Assembly (NCBI RefSeq): GCF_009208055.1
Contig: NZ_WFKI01000011.1
Span: forward strand, 9,765-73,764
Direction of reading: 5' to 3'
From: Poseidonibacter ostreae
GTDB taxonomy: Bacteria > Campylobacterota > Campylobacteria > Campylobacterales > Arcobacteraceae
Length of the DNA stretch: 64,000 bases
Shown here: positions 24,522 through 32,323 of the stretch, in pieces
Numbering within the stretch: position 1 is the stretch's first letter
Layout: every line of letters starts with the position of its first letter
Notes under the pieces: model-generated
What the model saw: only the letters and a program-made list of their open reading frames with translations
The model's database searches: none
Told to the model about the DNA's origin: nothing
Made by a program: the position numbers and the translations under genes

Positions 24522-24951
24522 CTCTTACTCCGAAAAGAATATTAGCTAATTTTTTTATTTTTCTAACTTTTCATTACATTATGAAATAAAATTAGTTTAA
24601 TTAAGCCATTTTATTAATAGCTTTTATTGACATGTAACTTTTCTTTTTTTATTTTTGAATAAGGTGTTTTTGATGTAAAACATTCAATAAAAAACCTAAT
24701 TTATTTTCATATTCATCTACATCATCAACTTTAGGATTTTTCTATTGACAATCTAGTAACTGATACTTTGTTAATATCAACCATCTCTAAAAGTTTTTAT
24801 CAGATGTAATAATCAAAGAAAATCTTTATGAAAACTTTCTAGAATTGTACTAAATAGGTACTTATTAACATCTTATTTGGCTTCTATATGATTTAAAGGT
24901 GATTGTTTTAGTACACATGATTATCTTCTTGATATTAAATTTATTTAATAC

Positions 24952-24978
24952 GTCTGACAATTCCTATCTTTACCTATT
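24952..24978 (+). repeat. 27-base imperfect direct repeat, right copy
   Basis: Matches 20218-20244 at 23 of 27 positions. The repeat end is followed by a further ACCTATTT, giving a short tandem TTTACCTA x2. It lies 430 bases beyond the last gene of the restriction-modification module. Confidence 0.6.
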
Positions 24979-25240
24979 TACCTATTTAAAAAATGGGATT
25001 GTTATTTAATAAAAAAGAAAATTTAATTAATAACAAAAATTATAAAAATAAATTGATTAATATAAACTACTATAAATTTCAAAATTTAATAGCAAAATAA
25101 GTTAAACTTCATAGCGAGACAAAGATAAAGATTATAATATGTCCAAGTAAGAGCAAAGAAGGAGATTAAGAAAATGAATTAATAAAAATAAGTTCAAGAT
25201 AATATTATCTTGTTTCTAAATCAAATGAAGTTGATATAAA

Positions 25241-25269
25241 ACACGAGAAGGGCCTAATCTATCTCGTGT
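25241..25269. repeat. 8-base inverted repeat ACACGAGA/TCTCGTGT
   Basis: Perfect 8-base arms with a 13-base loop that contains GGGCC, G+C-rich against its surroundings. It lies 70 bases upstream of the RepA-like gene. Confidence 0.45.
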
Positions 25270-25285
25270 AATGATTATCCGATCC

Positions 25286-25316
25286 AGGATATAAATGTAT
25301 TATACATTTATATCCT
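25286..25316. promoter_or_regulatory. Perfect 14-base inverted repeat in front of the RepA-like gene
   Basis: AGGATATAAATGTA pairs with TACATTTATATCCT around a 3-base TTA loop. It ends 12 bases before the AAAGGA ribosome binding site. It could be a leader hairpin controlling translation, a terminator of upstream transcription, or a replication or operator site. Confidence 0.55.
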
Positions 25317-25338
25317 TTAATTTTATAAAGGATTATTG

Positions 25339-26526
25339 ATGTCCGTATTATTGGATGAAATAAAAATAAAAATAAAAAAATATAAATCAAATGAAGAAAC
25401 ACTTTGTGAGATTACTTCAATATTAGATAATGAAGTTCATCTTTTAGAACAAACTGATATTGATTATTTAGAAAAAGAAAAGATTAGATTAGATGAATTA
25501 GTTTCTCAAAGTAATTTAAGCTTGTCTGAAAAATATAATAATTTCATATATAGTGAAAAAGATATTAAAAATGCACCAGATATTTCTTGGCATATAGAAG
25601 ATATACTACCTTATCCTTCCCTTGGAGTTCTTATAGGGAATTCAGGTGTTGGGAAAACTACTCTATCAATTAAGCTTTGCAAGATAATACTTGAGAAATC
25701 TCCAAACACAGTAATCTTTTATATAGATGGAGATATGTCTATTAGTAAACTTAAAGAGCATGGTATAGCAGAGTTATTAGAGAAATATAGACATAGATTT
25801 ACATATGCTGGTAAATCAACTCAGAACTTTTCTAAAATAGCACAAAATCTATTACGAGATATTGTTTTGGAACAAAAGAAAAATCCTGATAAAGATTATA
25901 TAGTATTCGAAGATTCATTAACACTTACTGCAGTAAAAAAAAGAGGTTTTATTGATACTGAATTACTTTATAAAAATGAAAAAGAAATTATAGAACAAAA
26001 TGGAACTGTAGTAATCCTTCATCATACCAATAAATCTGGTGTTTTTGCAGATTCTCAACATATAGAAAATTTTGCAGATTATACATATCTACTTGAACGA
26101 AATGATTTTAATTCATCTCTTTTATTACATACTCAAAAAGCTAGTAGATTTGATATTAAAAATAAAGCATTTAAAATAGAAGATAGAAAAATTTTAGAAG
26201 AAATCGATTATGAAACTGCAAATATATCTAGTAATGAAGTTATATTTATTAAGTATATTACTGATTTTCTTGAAGATGATGAAGCTAATCAATCTGAGAT
26301 AATGAGACATCTTGAAAAAATAAGATTCTTTTCAGAATTTAAAACTGGTCAAAAGAAATGTCAAAATTGGCTTAAAAAATGGGCTAAAAATGGTAAATGG
26401 TCGTACGAACAAAGAGTAGACAAAAAAAATGCAATTTTTTATTTTCTAAATAAAAATATTGTTAAAGAAGAGTGCAATACTGAAAAACTTGCAAAGCTTA
26501 ACAAACTAGATAAAGAAGCTAAATAA
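25339..26526 (+). CDS. RepA-like AAA ATPase/hexameric helicase
   Basis: RecA-fold ATPase of the AAA_25/RepA class used by plasmids and integrative elements. After an N-terminal coiled segment, VLIGNSGVGKTTLSIKLC is Walker A (about residues 99-116 of 395), TVIFYIDGDMS and DYIVFEDSLTL supply the Walker B strand, and VVILHHTNKSGVF is the motif after it. The C-terminal part (IMRHLEKIRFFSE..., then WLKKWAKNGKW) looks winged-helix-like. ATG at 25339 has AAAGGA upstream; a TTG one codon earlier is less likely. It is grouped with a small gene and AlpA as the replication/regulation block of island B. Confidence 0.75.
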   Translation: MSVLLDEIKIKIKKYKSNEETLCEITSILDNEVHLLEQTDIDYLEKEKIRLDELVSQSNLSLSEKYNNFIYSEKDIKNAPDISWHIEDILPYPSLGVLIGNSGVGKTTLSIKLCKIILEKSPNTVIFYIDGDMSISKLKEHGIAELLEKYRHRFTYAGKSTQNFSKIAQNLLRDIVLEQKKNPDKDYIVFEDSLTLTAVKKRGFIDTELLYKNEKEIIEQNGTVVILHHTNKSGVFADSQHIENFADYTYLLERNDFNSSLLLHTQKASRFDIKNKAFKIEDRKILEEIDYETANISSNEVIFIKYITDFLEDDEANQSEIMRHLEKIRFFSEFKTGQKKCQNWLKKWAKNGKWSYEQRVDKKNAIFYFLNKNIVKEECNTEKLAKLNKLDKEAK

Positions 26527-26527
26527 A

Positions 26528-26770
26528 ATGTTAGATGTATTAAGACAAAAGAATGAAAATACTATTTATTATTCAGCAAATAAATCTATTTTATTTAAAA
26601 TTAGAGAATATAAATTGCCTGATTCAATTAGATATCTTTCAATTGATTATACTTATAAATTATCTAAAATCTCTATTTTTAGTAGTTTTAAAGAAGCTGA
26701 AGAAAAAGTATTAACAAGATTTAGTGAGTATCAAAATAAATATAGTAAAAACACTATAAATGGAGAATAA
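26528..26770 (+). CDS. Hypothetical 80-residue protein
   Basis: Unrecognised small basic protein (YYSANKSILFKIREYKLPD). It starts one base after the helicase stop and overlaps the alpA region, so it is part of the same operon. Nothing in the sequence indicates its role. Confidence 0.55.
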   Translation: MLDVLRQKNENTIYYSANKSILFKIREYKLPDSIRYLSIDYTYKLSKISIFSSFKEAEEKVLTRFSEYQNKYSKNTINGE

Positions 26771-26774
26771 GATA

Positions 26775-26954
26775 ATGAGTAAATTTTTAAGAATTGATGA
26801 TGTCGTGAAAAAAATAGGTATTTCAAAAAGTACAATTTGGCAATGGGCCAAAGAAGATAAATTTCCTAAACCTATAAAAATAAGTCCACGTGTAACTGTT
26901 TGGGCAGAAGATGAATTAGATAATTGGATGATGACTACTAGATGTATTGAATAA
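26775..26954 (+). CDS. alpA: AlpA-family excisionase/transcription regulator
   Basis: A 59-residue MerR-like HTH protein: LRIDDVVKKIGISKSTIWQW then FPKPIKISPRVTVWAEDELDNW, the AlpA/phage excisionase pattern. ATG at 26775 is chosen because GGAG lies 9 bases upstream; an upstream ATG at 26760 is possible. In E. coli cryptic islands AlpA activates the integrase gene and promotes excision. The integrase of this island is 0.7 kb away on the opposite strand, so the same control is likely. Confidence 0.85.
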   Translation: MSKFLRIDDVVKKIGISKSTIWQWAKEDKFPKPIKISPRVTVWAEDELDNWMMTTRCIE

Positions 26955-27274
26955 ACATATGTATTATTGATAATAAATATACATCTTTAGAGGTTCTCTT
27001 ATTTAGAGCCGATAATAACATTACTTAAGAAGAGTTTTGTATTAGTTATTAATTAACTATAGAAGTATTGGAAGAAATACTACAAATATCTGTGCTTTCT
27101 AAACATCTTCTTCTATTTTTAATATCCACTCTTGAAAATAAGAGAATGTTAGTTAGCTAACTTTTCTTCTTTTCAATATTTAAAATTAAAATCTACTATT
27201 TAAATATTGTTTAAATAAACTATACAAGTGGTTTATTGTTAGCTCTAGGTCTTGTTCTTTTTTTCCAATAAGCT
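26955..27274. other. Non-coding gap after alpA
   Basis: About 320 bases. The only ordered element I see is a perfect 12-base palindrome AGTTAGCTAACT at 27151-27162, a possible regulator binding site. No gene is supported. Confidence 0.4.
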
Positions 27275-27472
27275 TCATTCTATATTCATCTGAATAGGTA
27301 GTACGTGCTTTTTTAATAGAGCAACTAATTCTTCATAAAAAGCATATCTTTTATTTAACTCATACATCCTAATATTTGTAAGTTCAAATATATTTAATTG
27401 TTTTTTTATTACAAATGGATTAACTTCATAAAATTGGGCAATTTCTATGATGTAAGCGCTTTCTTTTGTCAA
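27275..27472 (-). CDS. Small winged-helix-like protein or 5'-truncated gene
   Basis: A frame of 65 codons from a TTG at 27472, open for about 14 more codons upstream without a start. It reads ESAYIIEIAQFYEVNPFVIK, and the upstream extension KNVERVLKYLL fits the first helix of an HTH domain. The lack of a good start codon and ribosome binding site suggests a remnant. DNA binding is inferred from the helix pattern only. Confidence 0.35.
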   Translation of the reverse strand: MTKESAYIIEIAQFYEVNPFVIKKQLNIFELTNIRMYELNKRYAFYEELVALLKKHVLPIQMNIE

Positions 27473-27564
27473 AAGGTACTTAAGTACTCTTTCTACATTT
27501 TTACTTCAAATAATATCTAGCATAAATATTCCTTTATATAGTACTCTTATTTAGAATTAATATT

Positions 27565-27596
27565 CTACTATAGAGTATAAACGTACTCTATAGTAG
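27565..27596. promoter_or_regulatory. Perfect 13-base inverted repeat downstream of integrase
   Basis: CTACTATAGAGTA pairs with TACTCTATAGTAG around a 6-base loop. GTACTCT recurs at about 27486, 27541 and 27583, and GTACTTAAGTAC (27476-27487) is a palindrome. There is no T run, so a regulator or AlpA binding cluster is as likely as a terminator of the integrase gene. Confidence 0.5.
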
Positions 27597-27628
27597 TACA
27601 AGAATCTTTTAATCTCAAGTATATAGTT

Positions 27629-29029
27629 TTAATTCTTCAACGATAAAATATACTCACTCCACCAGTTCATAAGTGGTTTTTGTTGTTCTAAATAGCTAGT
27701 TTTATTCAAGTAAGCTAGTTCAACCTTATTTAATTCTTTATGATGGTCAAGTACTGATTCCATTATCTTTTCACTAATATTATGTTCTTCTTGTCTCTCT
27801 TCCGCTATTGTTCTATAAGAACCTCTAAAAGAATGTAGTGTTTGTTTCTTTTCTGCAGCAAATCCCATTCTTCTTAAAGCTTGGTTTGGACTCTCTGAAT
27901 TAATAGGCTTTATATTACTAGTTCCCATAAATACAAATTCTTTAAGTGGAGTGTATAAAGTAGAGTATTCTTTTTGACTTTTTAAAATGTTAATTGCCTC
28001 ATCTGTTAAAGGCACTTTAAAAGGTGGTAAATTTGGATTTTTAACTTTCATTATATCTCTTGGAATTGTAAGTATTTTTTCTTTAAAATCTATGTATTCC
28101 CATTTTAGGTTGCATAAATTATGAGCTCTTAAAGGTACATGTAAAACAAATCTTAGTGCGTTCTTGATAGATACAGTACCTTTGTAGTTATAAATTTTAA
28201 TTACTAGTTCTTTGAATGTTTCTTCATCAGTAATTTTTTCATAATTAGCAGCTACTCTTTTTTCAATTAATACATCATTCTTGTTAATATTTGCTAGAAA
28301 GTTATGTTCACAATAGTCTTTAAGTACTGCATAACCCCAAAGGTTAGATAGATAGTTAAATAGTCTTGATGCTGTTTCCTTTGCTGTTTTTTCTTTTTCT
28401 TCTAGAACATGGAGTAATTCAAGTTTAGTAATATCTTTAATATGTTTATCTTTAAAGTAAGGTAGTACAGAACTTACAAAGATTTGATATTTCTTTTTAT
28501 ATGTTACATTTTCAAGTATGCTTTTTTGTCTTTCAAACCATTCATTCATAACATTTTCAAACAAGCCATTATCCTGAACTTCCTCTTTTAGTTTTAGATT
28601 TACTAAGTATTCAATGCAGTCATATCCATTATTTATTATTTGGGTATATCTATTTGCAATAGCTCTTGCTTCTGCTAAAGTCGCACTGTGTATATTTGAT
28701 AGTTCTAAGTCATTCATTTTTTCAATTTTTAAAGTATTTCCTACTTTAGAATATTTACCTATAGCTTTTTTCCTTCTCTTAGGTGCTTCTTTAATTGTAT
28801 ATGTCTTATTACCATCTTTATCTAAAATGTCTTTTTTATTTTTATCTTTAATCAAAATTTTTCTTTGCTCTTTAAATGATGGACTTGAATAAACAAACTC
28901 CCAAATCTTACTACCATTTGGTTTTATTAATAAATGTAGGCCATTCCCATCTGGCAGAGTATATTCTTTATCTTTTGCTTTAGCTTTTGAGATTTTAGTA
29001 TCAGTTAACGGAATTGGTATTTTTGGCAT
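27629..29029 (-). CDS. Tyrosine integrase, P4/DUF4102 type (island B)
   Basis: Site-specific recombinase responsible for insertion at ssrA. The 466 residues have the DUF4102 N-terminus (TLPDGNGLHLLIKPNGSKIW), with an insertion of about 45 residues rich in Lys/Asp before AIGKYSKVG. The catalytic domain has Arg in VPLRAHNLCNLKWEYID, HSFRGSYRTIAEE and VLDHHKELNKVELAYLNKTSY. It differs clearly from the integrase at 6047, so the two islands are distinct elements using the same target. Its start is about 190 bases from the ssrA 3' end. Confidence 0.93.
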   Translation of the reverse strand: MPKIPIPLTDTKISKAKAKDKEYTLPDGNGLHLLIKPNGSKIWEFVYSSPSFKEQRKILIKDKNKKDILDKDGNKTYTIKEAPKRRKKAIGKYSKVGNTLKIEKMNDLELSNIHSATLAEARAIANRYTQIINNGYDCIEYLVNLKLKEEVQDNGLFENVMNEWFERQKSILENVTYKKKYQIFVSSVLPYFKDKHIKDITKLELLHVLEEKEKTAKETASRLFNYLSNLWGYAVLKDYCEHNFLANINKNDVLIEKRVAANYEKITDEETFKELVIKIYNYKGTVSIKNALRFVLHVPLRAHNLCNLKWEYIDFKEKILTIPRDIMKVKNPNLPPFKVPLTDEAINILKSQKEYSTLYTPLKEFVFMGTSNIKPINSESPNQALRRMGFAAEKKQTLHSFRGSYRTIAEERQEEHNISEKIMESVLDHHKELNKVELAYLNKTSYLEQQKPLMNWWSEYILSLKN

Positions 29030-29095
29030 AATTAAAAGTCCTTTTTTGAATTTATGTTACTTTCAAGTGTGAAGTAACATGAAAATTATAACAAG

Positions 29096-29114
29096 GTAAC
29101 ATAAAAAGTAACAT
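29096..29114 (+). repeat. Integrase arm-type site, integrase-proximal copy
   Basis: GTAACATAAAAAGTAACAT, identical to 7541-7559 at the other end of island B. Further GTAAC(AT) boxes lie nearby at about 29055-29060 (inverted) and 29073-29080. Matching boxes near both ends of an island are what a tyrosine integrase arm domain needs. Confidence 0.6.
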
Positions 29115-29221
29115 TAAATTGTGGATTTAAAAGAATTGTTATAGGCTATCTTGGACGCTAAATGTCTACAAAAGCCCTATAATTGGTATTTTGTTGGATG
29201 TGATTAGATTGTATTGGAGTA

Positions 29222-29240
29222 TATATTGGTGGAGATGTCC
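29222..29240 (+). repeat. Attachment-site repeat at the ssrA 3' end
   Basis: Nineteen bases identical to 7459-7477. It covers the last 14 bases of tmRNA including the encoded CCA, plus 5 bases beyond. Island B spans the interval between the two copies (about 21.8 kb). Confidence 0.85.
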
Positions 29241-29616
29241 GGGATTGAACCGGAGTCTTAAAACATATCCGCACAGCGTCTACATGTTTAGAAGAGGTCG
29301 ATTAATTTCACTTTTTATAAGCTCAACCTGCAAGGCTTATAAAAGATAAGATTTGGAATGTCTCTTCAAAGTTAAATCAACTCTTTAAAGATAAGCTATT
29401 GGGGTGAGCCCATTTTGATCTACCTATATAGCATCAGTAGAATGAGCCTCCTAGTCTCGACCCACTTAAGGGGAGTCTAAATTAAAACTTACGCTGCTGC
29501 GTAAGCTGGAGAATAATTGTTATTATTTGCGTTTAAAAAAAATGAACCGTGTAACGGCGTGTTCAGGCCGACATGCAACTGAACTTCAATGCTCTAATCG
29601 AAGCCAAATCATCCCC
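29227..29616 (-). ncRNA. ssrA: tmRNA (ssrA)
   Basis: Transfer-messenger RNA for rescue of stalled ribosomes. The 5' end GGGGATGATTTGGCTTCG pairs its first seven bases with CATCTCC just before the 3' ACCA. The T-arm GGTTCAATCC is present. The tag frame at 29489-29530 (reverse) reads ANNNNYSPAYAAA then TAA, in keeping with Campylobacterota tags that start ANN and end in small residues. About 390 bases long. Its 3' end is the target of both island integrases and remains intact because the element carries the replaced end. Confidence 0.95.
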
Positions 29617-29659
29617 ATATAATATTCGCAACTTTAACAAATATTTACTTAAAAGATAA

Positions 29660-29665
29660 TATAAT
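29660..29665 (+). promoter_or_regulatory. Probable -10 box of the carboxyspermidine dehydrogenase gene
   Basis: TATAAT within GATAATATAATCC, 30 bases before the ATG at 29696. AAGAGG at 29684-29689 is the ribosome binding site. The tmRNA promoter faces the other way in the same 80-base gap. Confidence 0.5.
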
Positions 29666-29695
29666 CCTTTTAATATAAAATATAAGAGGTCAAAA

Positions 29696-30904
29696 ATGGC
29701 AAATTCAAATACTGGTATCTTAATAATAGGTGCAGGTGGGGTTAGTAGAGTAGCTACTGTTAAGTGTGCGATGAATATCGATACGTTTGAAAAGATTACG
29801 TTAGCATCTAGAACTATTTCAAAATGTGAATCTATAAGAGATGATATTTTAAAGAATCAAGGTGTTAGCATTGATGTTGCATCTGTTGATGCAGATGATG
29901 TTCCTGCACTTGTTGCTTTAATACAGCAAGTAAACCCTAGAGTTGTTTTAAATGTGGCATTACCTTATCAAGATTTAACAATTATGGATGCTTGTACAAA
30001 AGCAGGTGTTGATTATGTTGATACTGCAAATTATGAACATCCAGATGAAGCAAAATTTGAATACAAAGAACAATGGGCAAAACAAGTGCAATTTGAAAAA
30101 GCTGGTATTAAAGCTCTTTTAGGTTCAGGATTTGATCCAGGAGTTACTGGTGTATTTTGTGCATATGCTCAGCAAAATTTATTTGATGAAATAAACTATA
30201 TTGATATTATGGATTGTAACGCAGGAGATCATGGATATCCTTTTGCTACAAACTTTAATCCTGAAATAAACTTAAGAGAAGTATCTGCAAATGGTAGATA
30301 TTGGGAAGAAGGTAAATGGATTGAAACTAAACCTTTAGAAATAAAAGTTGACCATGATTATCCAGAAGTTGGTGTAAAACCTTCTTACCTTTTATATCAC
30401 GAAGAGTTAGAGTCTTTATGTAAAAATATTAAAGGTTTAAAAAGAATTAGATTTTTTATGACTTTTGGAGATTCTTATATTCAACATATGAGATGTTTAG
30501 AAAATGTTGGTATGTTAGGTATTAAAGAAGTTGAGCATAAAGGGCAAAAAATTATTCCTATTGAGTTTTTAGCTACCCTTTTACCTGATCCTGCCTCACT
30601 GGGTCCCCGAACTGTAGGTAAGACAAATATTGGTTGTATAATAACTGGAATTAAAGATGGAAAGAAAAAGAAAGTATATATCTATAATATTTGTGATCAT
30701 CAAGAGTGTTACAAAGAAACAGGAGCACAAGCTGTAAGTTATACTACGGGAGTTCCAGCAATGATTGGTACTAAGATGATTTATAAAGGTATTTGGGATG
30801 GCAAAGGTGTATTTAATATTGAAGAGTTTGATGCTAAGCCATTTATGGATGAATTAATGACACAAGGTTTACCTTGGAAGATATTAGAATTACCAGTTGA
30901 TTAA
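29696..30904 (+). CDS. Carboxy(nor)spermidine dehydrogenase (saccharopine dehydrogenase family)
   Basis: NADPH-dependent reductase that condenses putrescine (or diaminopropane) with aspartate semialdehyde to carboxyspermidine (or carboxynorspermidine). It has 402 residues with the Rossmann motif ILIIGAGGVSRVATVKCA near residue 8 and the family blocks VLNVALPYQDLTIMDACTKA, GVDYVDTANYE and LLGSGFDPGVTGVFCAYAQ. The decarboxylase for the next step lies 250 bases downstream, which settles the polyamine role over lysine metabolism. In Campylobacter jejuni the equivalent pair makes spermidine. Confidence 0.88.
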   Translation: MANSNTGILIIGAGGVSRVATVKCAMNIDTFEKITLASRTISKCESIRDDILKNQGVSIDVASVDADDVPALVALIQQVNPRVVLNVALPYQDLTIMDACTKAGVDYVDTANYEHPDEAKFEYKEQWAKQVQFEKAGIKALLGSGFDPGVTGVFCAYAQQNLFDEINYIDIMDCNAGDHGYPFATNFNPEINLREVSANGRYWEEGKWIETKPLEIKVDHDYPEVGVKPSYLLYHEELESLCKNIKGLKRIRFFMTFGDSYIQHMRCLENVGMLGIKEVEHKGQKIIPIEFLATLLPDPASLGPRTVGKTNIGCIITGIKDGKKKKVYIYNICDHQECYKETGAQAVSYTTGVPAMIGTKMIYKGIWDGKGVFNIEEFDAKPFMDELMTQGLPWKILELPVD

Positions 30905-30974
30905 GAAAAGATAAAATAAGTTTAAATTCTAAAACTAATTTTTTAATTAAGTACTTTTGCAATTAATAAACTTG

Positions 30975-30980
30975 TATAAT
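30975..30980 (+). promoter_or_regulatory. Probable -10 box upstream of rubredoxin
   Basis: TATAAT in CTTGTATAATATT, 27 bases before the ATG at 31007, with AGGAG at 30996-31000. It suggests that rubredoxin and the decarboxylase can be transcribed separately from the dehydrogenase. Confidence 0.45.
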
Positions 30981-31006
30981 ATTTTATAAAATATTAGGAG
31001 TTAATA

Positions 31007-31174
31007 ATGCAAAAATATATATGTACAGTGTGTGATTATATTTATGATCCAGCAATAGGTGATCCAGATTCTGGGATAGAAGCAGGAACTGCATTTGAAA
31101 ACATACCAGATGATTGGGAATGCCCAGATTGCGGTGTAACAAAAGAGGATTTTGAGCCATTTGAAGAAGATTAA
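31007..31174 (+). CDS. Rubredoxin
   Basis: A 55-residue electron carrier with one iron bound by four Cys: YICTVCDYIYDP near the N-terminus and WECPDCGVTKEDF near the C-terminus. Length and the GDPDSGI...GTAFENIPDDW middle are typical. ATG at 31007 has AGGAG 7 bases upstream. The gene overlaps the start of the downstream decarboxylase frame, so the two are coupled, although their functions are not obviously linked. Likely roles are peroxide or superoxide detoxification or electron supply. Confidence 0.95.
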   Translation: MQKYICTVCDYIYDPAIGDPDSGIEAGTAFENIPDDWECPDCGVTKEDFEPFEED

Positions 31175-32309
31175 AGAGACAGTAAATAGTTTTGATAAGT
31201 TACCAAGTCCTAGTTTTGTATGTGAACAAGACTTATTAGAAAAGAACTTAAAATTATTAAAAAAGATACAAGATGAAGCAGATGTAAATATCCTTTTAGC
31301 TCTAAAAGGTTTTGCCCTGTATTCAACATTTGATTTATGTAAAAAATACTTAAAAGGATGTTGTGCTTCAGGACTTCATGAAGCAATACTAGCACGAGAA
31401 GAGTTTGGTGGAGAAGTTCATACTTATTCACCTGCTTTTAAAGATGAAGAGATTGACGAAATCATTGAGCTTTCAAATCATTTAGTTTTTAACTCTTTTA
31501 ATCAACTGAATCAATTCAAGAGTAAAGCGATTGGAAAAACTTCAATTGGTCTTAGAATAAATCCTGAATACTCAAGTGTTGAGGTTGATTTATATAATCC
31601 TTGTGCTATTAATTCAAGACTTGGAATCACAAAAGAGAACTTTCAAGAAGATAATTTAGAAGGTGTTGAGGGTTTACATTTTCATGCTCTTTGCGAACAA
31701 AATGTTGATGCTCTAGAAGGAGCTTTAGAAGCTTTTGAAAAAAACTTTTCTCAATATTTTTCACAATTAAAATGGGTAAATTTTGGTGGTGGACATCATA
31801 TTACAAGAAGTGATTATGATGTTGAGGGCTTAATAAAACTATTAAAAGAATTCAAGAAAAGATATCCTCATTTAAAAGTATTTTTAGAACCAGGTGAAGC
31901 AGTAGGTTGGCAGACTGGATATTTAGTAGCAACAGTTTTAGATGTTATTAAAAATGGAATGAATTTAGCTATTTTAGATACTTCAGCAGAAGCTCATATG
32001 CCAGATACTCTTGCTATGCCATATCGTGCAGAGATTAGAAATGCAGGAAATGTAAATGAAAAGAAATATACTTATAGATTAGGTGGAAATACTTGCTTAG
32101 CTGGAGATATTATTGGGGATTACTCTTTTGATAAACCTCTAGAAGTAGGGGATAAAATCATTTTAGAAGATATGATTCACTATACAATGGTAAAAACTAC
32201 CACATTTAATGGAATAAAATTACCATCAGTTGTAATAAAAGTATCAGATGATTGTTATGAAATTGTAAACAACTTTGGATATAATGAGTATATAAGCAGA
32301 CTTTCATAA
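31161..32309 (+). CDS. nspC: Carboxynorspermidine/carboxyspermidine decarboxylase
   Basis: PLP-dependent alanine-racemase-fold decarboxylase that forms spermidine or norspermidine from the product of the gene at 29696. The 380-odd residues show the PLP lysine in ILLALKGFALYS (about 50), GLHEAILAREEFGG, LRINPEYS, GLHFHALCEQ, WVNFGGGHHIT and FLEPGEAVGW, then the active-site Cys region GNTCLAGDIIGDY. Start is uncertain: TTG at 31161 is preferred because AGAGGA lies 11 bases upstream. TTG at 31152 is the alternative. Both overlap rubredoxin. Confidence 0.9.
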   Translation: MKKIKETVNSFDKLPSPSFVCEQDLLEKNLKLLKKIQDEADVNILLALKGFALYSTFDLCKKYLKGCCASGLHEAILAREEFGGEVHTYSPAFKDEEIDEIIELSNHLVFNSFNQLNQFKSKAIGKTSIGLRINPEYSSVEVDLYNPCAINSRLGITKENFQEDNLEGVEGLHFHALCEQNVDALEGALEAFEKNFSQYFSQLKWVNFGGGHHITRSDYDVEGLIKLLKEFKKRYPHLKVFLEPGEAVGWQTGYLVATVLDVIKNGMNLAILDTSAEAHMPDTLAMPYRAEIRNAGNVNEKKYTYRLGGNTCLAGDIIGDYSFDKPLEVGDKIILEDMIHYTMVKTTTFNGIKLPSVVIKVSDDCYEIVNNFGYNEYISRLS

Positions 32310-32323
32310 AGGATTAATTGATA

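Larger units (their letters stand above)
24522..25338. other. Long non-coding region with repeats and hairpins
   Basis: About 815 bases with no gene that I can support. It contains the right copy of the 27-base repeat (24952-24978), in which TTTACCTA is itself tandemly doubled, then an A+T-rich stretch, then two inverted repeats (25241-25269 and 25286-25316) just before the RepA-like helicase gene. Repeats plus a replication-type helicase make a replication or transfer origin plausible. Confidence 0.45.

Noticed and set aside
24600..25240. Short frames in the long gap before the RepA-like gene
   Set aside because: All are under about 40 codons, without starts or ribosome binding sites, and the composition is extremely A+T-rich.
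26955..27274. Possible toxin-antitoxin or small RNA between alpA and the integrase
   Set aside because: Only a 12-base palindrome is visible; no coding pair or promoter-terminator unit could be supported.
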